Below, in pieces: positions 16,474-18,346 of a DNA stretch of 18,346 nucleotides. The first letter of the stretch is position 1. Each line of letters starts with the position of its first letter. Made by a program: the position numbers and the translations under genes. Source of the DNA: Pseudomonadota bacterium (GTDB lineage Bacteria > Myxococcota_A > Polyangia > Haliangiales > Haliangiaceae); contig JAEWJO010000170.1 in NCBI GenBank assembly GCA_023386455.1, positions 1 through 18,346 of the forward strand. Direction: 5' to 3'. Below the pieces are notes generated by a model that was not told where the DNA came from, did no database searches, and saw only the letters and a program-made list of their open reading frames with translations.

Positions 16474-16478
16474 AAGGA
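16474..16478 (+). promoter_or_regulatory. RBS AAGGA deciding the LigD-type polymerase start
   Basis: AAGGA lies 7 nt before the ATG at 16486. It supports that start over the in-frame ATG at 16450, which would overlap the MATE start codon on the other strand. Confidence 0.6.
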
Positions 16479-16485
16479 TTCGCGC

Positions 16486-17781
16486 ATGGCGAAAGCCGCG
16501 AAGGAGACGCTCGAGCTCGACGGCATCGAGGTCGTCCTGTCGAACCCGGACAAGATCTACTTCCCGAAGGCGGGCATCACCAAGAAGGAGCTCGTCGAGT
16601 ACTACCTCGCGGTCGAGCCGGGCGTGCTGCGTGCGCTCGCGCGGCGGCCGATGATCCTGAAGAGGTACGTCAACGGTGCCGAGGCCGAGCCGTTCTACCA
16701 GAAGCGCGCACCGCCGAAGCGGCCGCCGTGGCTCGGCATCGCGACGTTCAAGTTTCCGTCGGGGCGGAGCGCCGACGAGATCGTCGTGAACAACGCCGCG
16801 TCGCTCGTGTACGTGGTCAACCTCGGCTGCATCGAGCTGCATCCGCACGCGGTGCGGAGCGAGGACATGGACCGTCCCGACGAGCTGCGGATCGATCTCG
16901 ATCCGGTGCCGGGCGTCGGGTGGCCGCAGATCATCGACGTCGCGAAGGTGGCGCGCGAGGTGCTCGCCGAGGTCGGGCTCGTCGGCTGGCCGAAGACGAG
17001 CGGCTCGCGCGGCGCGCACCTGTGGGTGCGGATCGAGCCGAAGTGGCCGTTCACCGTCGTGCGCCGGGCGGCACTCGCATTCGCGCGCGAGGTCGAGCGA
17101 CGCGCGCCGGCGATCGCGACGGCGAAGTGGTGGAAGGAGGAGCGCAAGGGCGTGTTCCTCGACTACAACCAGAACGCGCGCGACCGCACGACGTGTTGTG
17201 CGTACTCGGTACGCGCACGCGACGACGCGAGGGTGTCGATGCCGCTGTCGTGGGAGGATTTTCTCGTCGCGGATCCGGCGGAGTTCACGCTGCGCACGGT
17301 GCCGGCGATCTTCAAGGCGCGCGGTGACGCGCACGCCGCGATCGACGACAACCCGGGTGTGCTCGATGCGCTGCTCGAGCTCGCGGACCGCCAGGAGGCG
17401 GAGGGCGAGGTCGATGCACCGTGGCCGCCGCACTTCCCGAAGGGGGAGGGCGAGGCGCCGCGCGTCCAGCCGTCGAAGGCGAGGGGCGTGAAGTCGCCGC
17501 GCAAGCCGAAGTTCCCGGTGATCACGATCGCGCAGGCGAAGCTGAAGCCGGACGCGCTCGCCGGCCTCGAGCGGTGGAAGGCGAAGTATCCGGAGGTCAC
17601 CGCGAAGCTCGCGCCCGAGGACGTGCTCGTCGACACGAACCGCGGCCGCGCGACCGCGTGGTACCGCATCCGGATCAACCTGAAGAACGTGCCCGAGGCG
17701 GAGCGACCGCCCCAGGAGACGCCGGAGCCCAACTACGACCCGCGCGAGGAGTATGCCGGGATGACGTGGGACGACGAGTGA
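16486..17781 (+). CDS. Stand-alone LigD-type DNA polymerase/primase (archaeo-eukaryotic primase superfamily)
   Basis: A 431-residue protein related to the polymerase domain of LigD, used with Ku in bacterial non-homologous end joining and other break repair. It starts MAKAAKETLELDGIEV and continues with SNPDKIYFPKAG, the usual opening. Catalytic motifs: RIDLDP with metal-binding Asp137 and Asp139, TSGSRGAHLWV with His178, and FLDYNQNARDRTT with Asp226. The end of the domain reads FTLRTVPAIFKARGD, as in this family. No ligase or nuclease domain is fused, so it resembles the stand-alone mycobacterial homologs (such as Rv0269c) rather than full LigD. A Lys/Pro-rich linker (about 325-350) leads to an extra C-terminal module of about 80 residues with YRIRINLKNVPEAERPP, whose role is unknown to me. 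No Ku gene is in the window. Confidence 0.92.
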   Translation: MAKAAKETLELDGIEVVLSNPDKIYFPKAGITKKELVEYYLAVEPGVLRALARRPMILKRYVNGAEAEPFYQKRAPPKRPPWLGIATFKFPSGRSADEIVVNNAASLVYVVNLGCIELHPHAVRSEDMDRPDELRIDLDPVPGVGWPQIIDVAKVAREVLAEVGLVGWPKTSGSRGAHLWVRIEPKWPFTVVRRAALAFAREVERRAPAIATAKWWKEERKGVFLDYNQNARDRTTCCAYSVRARDDARVSMPLSWEDFLVADPAEFTLRTVPAIFKARGDAHAAIDDNPGVLDALLELADRQEAEGEVDAPWPPHFPKGEGEAPRVQPSKARGVKSPRKPKFPVITIAQAKLKPDALAGLERWKAKYPEVTAKLAPEDVLVDTNRGRATAWYRIRINLKNVPEAERPPQETPEPNYDPREEYAGMTWDDE

Positions 17782-17782
17782 G

Positions 17783-18346
17783 TCACGGCGCGGCGATCGC
17801 GGTCGGCGAGCAGTTGCCGCACAGAAACGGTCCGGTCGTCGCGACGAGGATGTAGCCGGCACCCCCGCCGCCTCCACCGCCGGACTTCGCGGTTCCGCCG
17901 GCCGACGCGTCCGTGGCACCGGCTGCACCGACGCCGCCGGCACCACCACCGAGGCCGCCGGGCGCGGGAGACATCAGCGTTGCCGGCATCGGCTCGGCAC
18001 CGGTGCCACCGGTCGTGCCTCCGCTGCCGCCGCCACCGCCGCCGCCGCCGTTGGCGAGCATGCGTGCTGACGGATCGATCGTCACGGTCGGCGCATCGAG
18101 CCCGATCAAGCCGCCCGATGCACCGCCGCCACCGCCACCACCGTTGTTGTCGGGAATCTGGACGGGGCCGCCGCCGAGGCCGCCGCCGCCCGACGCGTTG
18201 ATCGTCGCTGTCCCGTCGACCGTGATCGAGATGCCCGCGATCAGGTAGACCGCGCCGCCGCCCGCGCCGCCGAGGCCGCCGGGGACCATGCCCGCGCCAC
18301 CGGTGCCGCCGCCGCAGCCGCCGCGGATGCGATCGGGGGGTGCGAC
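17783..18346 (-). CDS. C-terminal part of a Gly-rich, probably surface-exposed protein
   Basis: The frame is open to the right edge, so the gene starts beyond the window. An internal ATG at 18289 is not a convincing start because Gly-rich coding continues upstream of it (a DRIRGGCGGG segment). The visible 187 residues are dominated by Gly runs, separated by short hydrophobic beta segments such as AVYLIAGISITVDGTATIN, LIGLDAPTVTIDPSARML and AGYILVATTGPFLCGNC. This alternation resembles repeating beta-strand rungs of secreted adhesin-like or parallel-beta proteins; myxobacteria often encode such proteins. Two Cys near the C-terminus (LCGNCSP) could form a disulfide. Its stop is 1 nt from the stop of the LigD-type gene. 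Function unknown. Confidence 0.7.
   Translation of the reverse strand, partial: VAPPDRIRGGCGGGTGGAGMVPGGLGGAGGGAVYLIAGISITVDGTATINASGGGGLGGGPVQIPDNNGGGGGGGASGGLIGLDAPTVTIDPSARMLANGGGGGGGGSGGTTGGTGAEPMPATLMSPAPGGLGGGAGGVGAAGATDASAGGTAKSGGGGGGGAGYILVATTGPFLCGNCSPTAIAAP
17860..18325. repeat. Low-complexity CCG/GCC triplet tracts
   Basis: Runs of CCG, CCA and CCT triplets on the plus strand encode the poly-Gly tracts of the minus-strand gene. They produce a Pro/Arg-rich shadow frame on the plus strand that should not be called. Such tracts can slip during replication. Confidence 0.6.

Noticed and set aside
16452..16553. Longer MATE start with 34 extra residues
   Set aside because: The extra residues do not look like MATE sequence and overlap the start of the LigD-type gene. 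GGAGG supports the ATG at 16451.
15652..17949. Minus-strand open frame (765 codons) across the MATE and LigD-type genes
   Set aside because: It lies across two well-supported genes in another frame and reads as Arg-rich shadow sequence.

Overview
The window looks like a piece of a high-GC genome from the Myxococcota (myxobacteria and relatives such as the Haliangiales/Kofleriaceae or Polyangiales). Four things point there. Codons are strongly G/C-ending. A Hanks-type Ser/Thr kinase carries a membrane anchor, a coiled coil and a C-terminal domain. Two secreted proteins end in MYXO-CTERM-like tails (Cys-Cys, a hydrophobic segment, then Arg clusters). Four lipoproteins are present, one with an Asp/Ala-rich linker. 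The assignment rests on gene style, not on a database search.

Left part (1-5025, all on +): the 3' part of the kinase gene, then three genes for secreted proteins. Two of these are tandem paralogs of a metzincin-like protein whose zinc motif reads QExxHxxGLDH, with Gln in place of the first His. A small secreted protein of unknown function lies between them and is coupled to the second paralog by an ATGA overlap. A lipoprotein gene (-) meets this cluster tail to tail, sharing a CTAG tetranucleotide for both stop codons. A HAD-family phosphatase gene (+) follows, divergent from it.

Middle part (6425-12153): a tRNA-Arg(UCU) gene, with a YihY/BrkB-type membrane protein gene starting 28 nt after it. 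A strong stem spans the end of that gene, and a promoter-like site follows. Next comes a two-gene unit encoding a large extracellular lipase-like lipoprotein (VolA/Pla-1/cef type) and a FadL-type outer-membrane fatty-acid transporter. The lipase could release fatty acids at the cell surface and the channel could import them. An unrecognised lipoprotein gene on - abuts fadL.

Right part (12154-18346): a two-gene unit of clearly lower GC encoding a 530-residue protein of unknown function and a Cys-rich lipoprotein. This is the best candidate for acquired or undescribed content. It overlaps tail to tail with a MATE-family efflux gene (-). The MATE gene diverges across only 34 bp from a stand-alone LigD-type polymerase/primase gene (+), which in turn abuts the C-terminal part of a Gly-rich protein gene (-) running off the right edge.

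The packing is tight. All four convergent gene pairs overlap or are separated by at most 1 nt, leaving no room for conventional intrinsic terminators between them. No CRISPR array, insertion sequence, rRNA or phage gene was seen. No stretch over 300 bases lacks a gene. The longest gaps are 7580-7754 (hairpin plus promoter) and 12154-12326 (divergent upstream region holding only a clear RBS).
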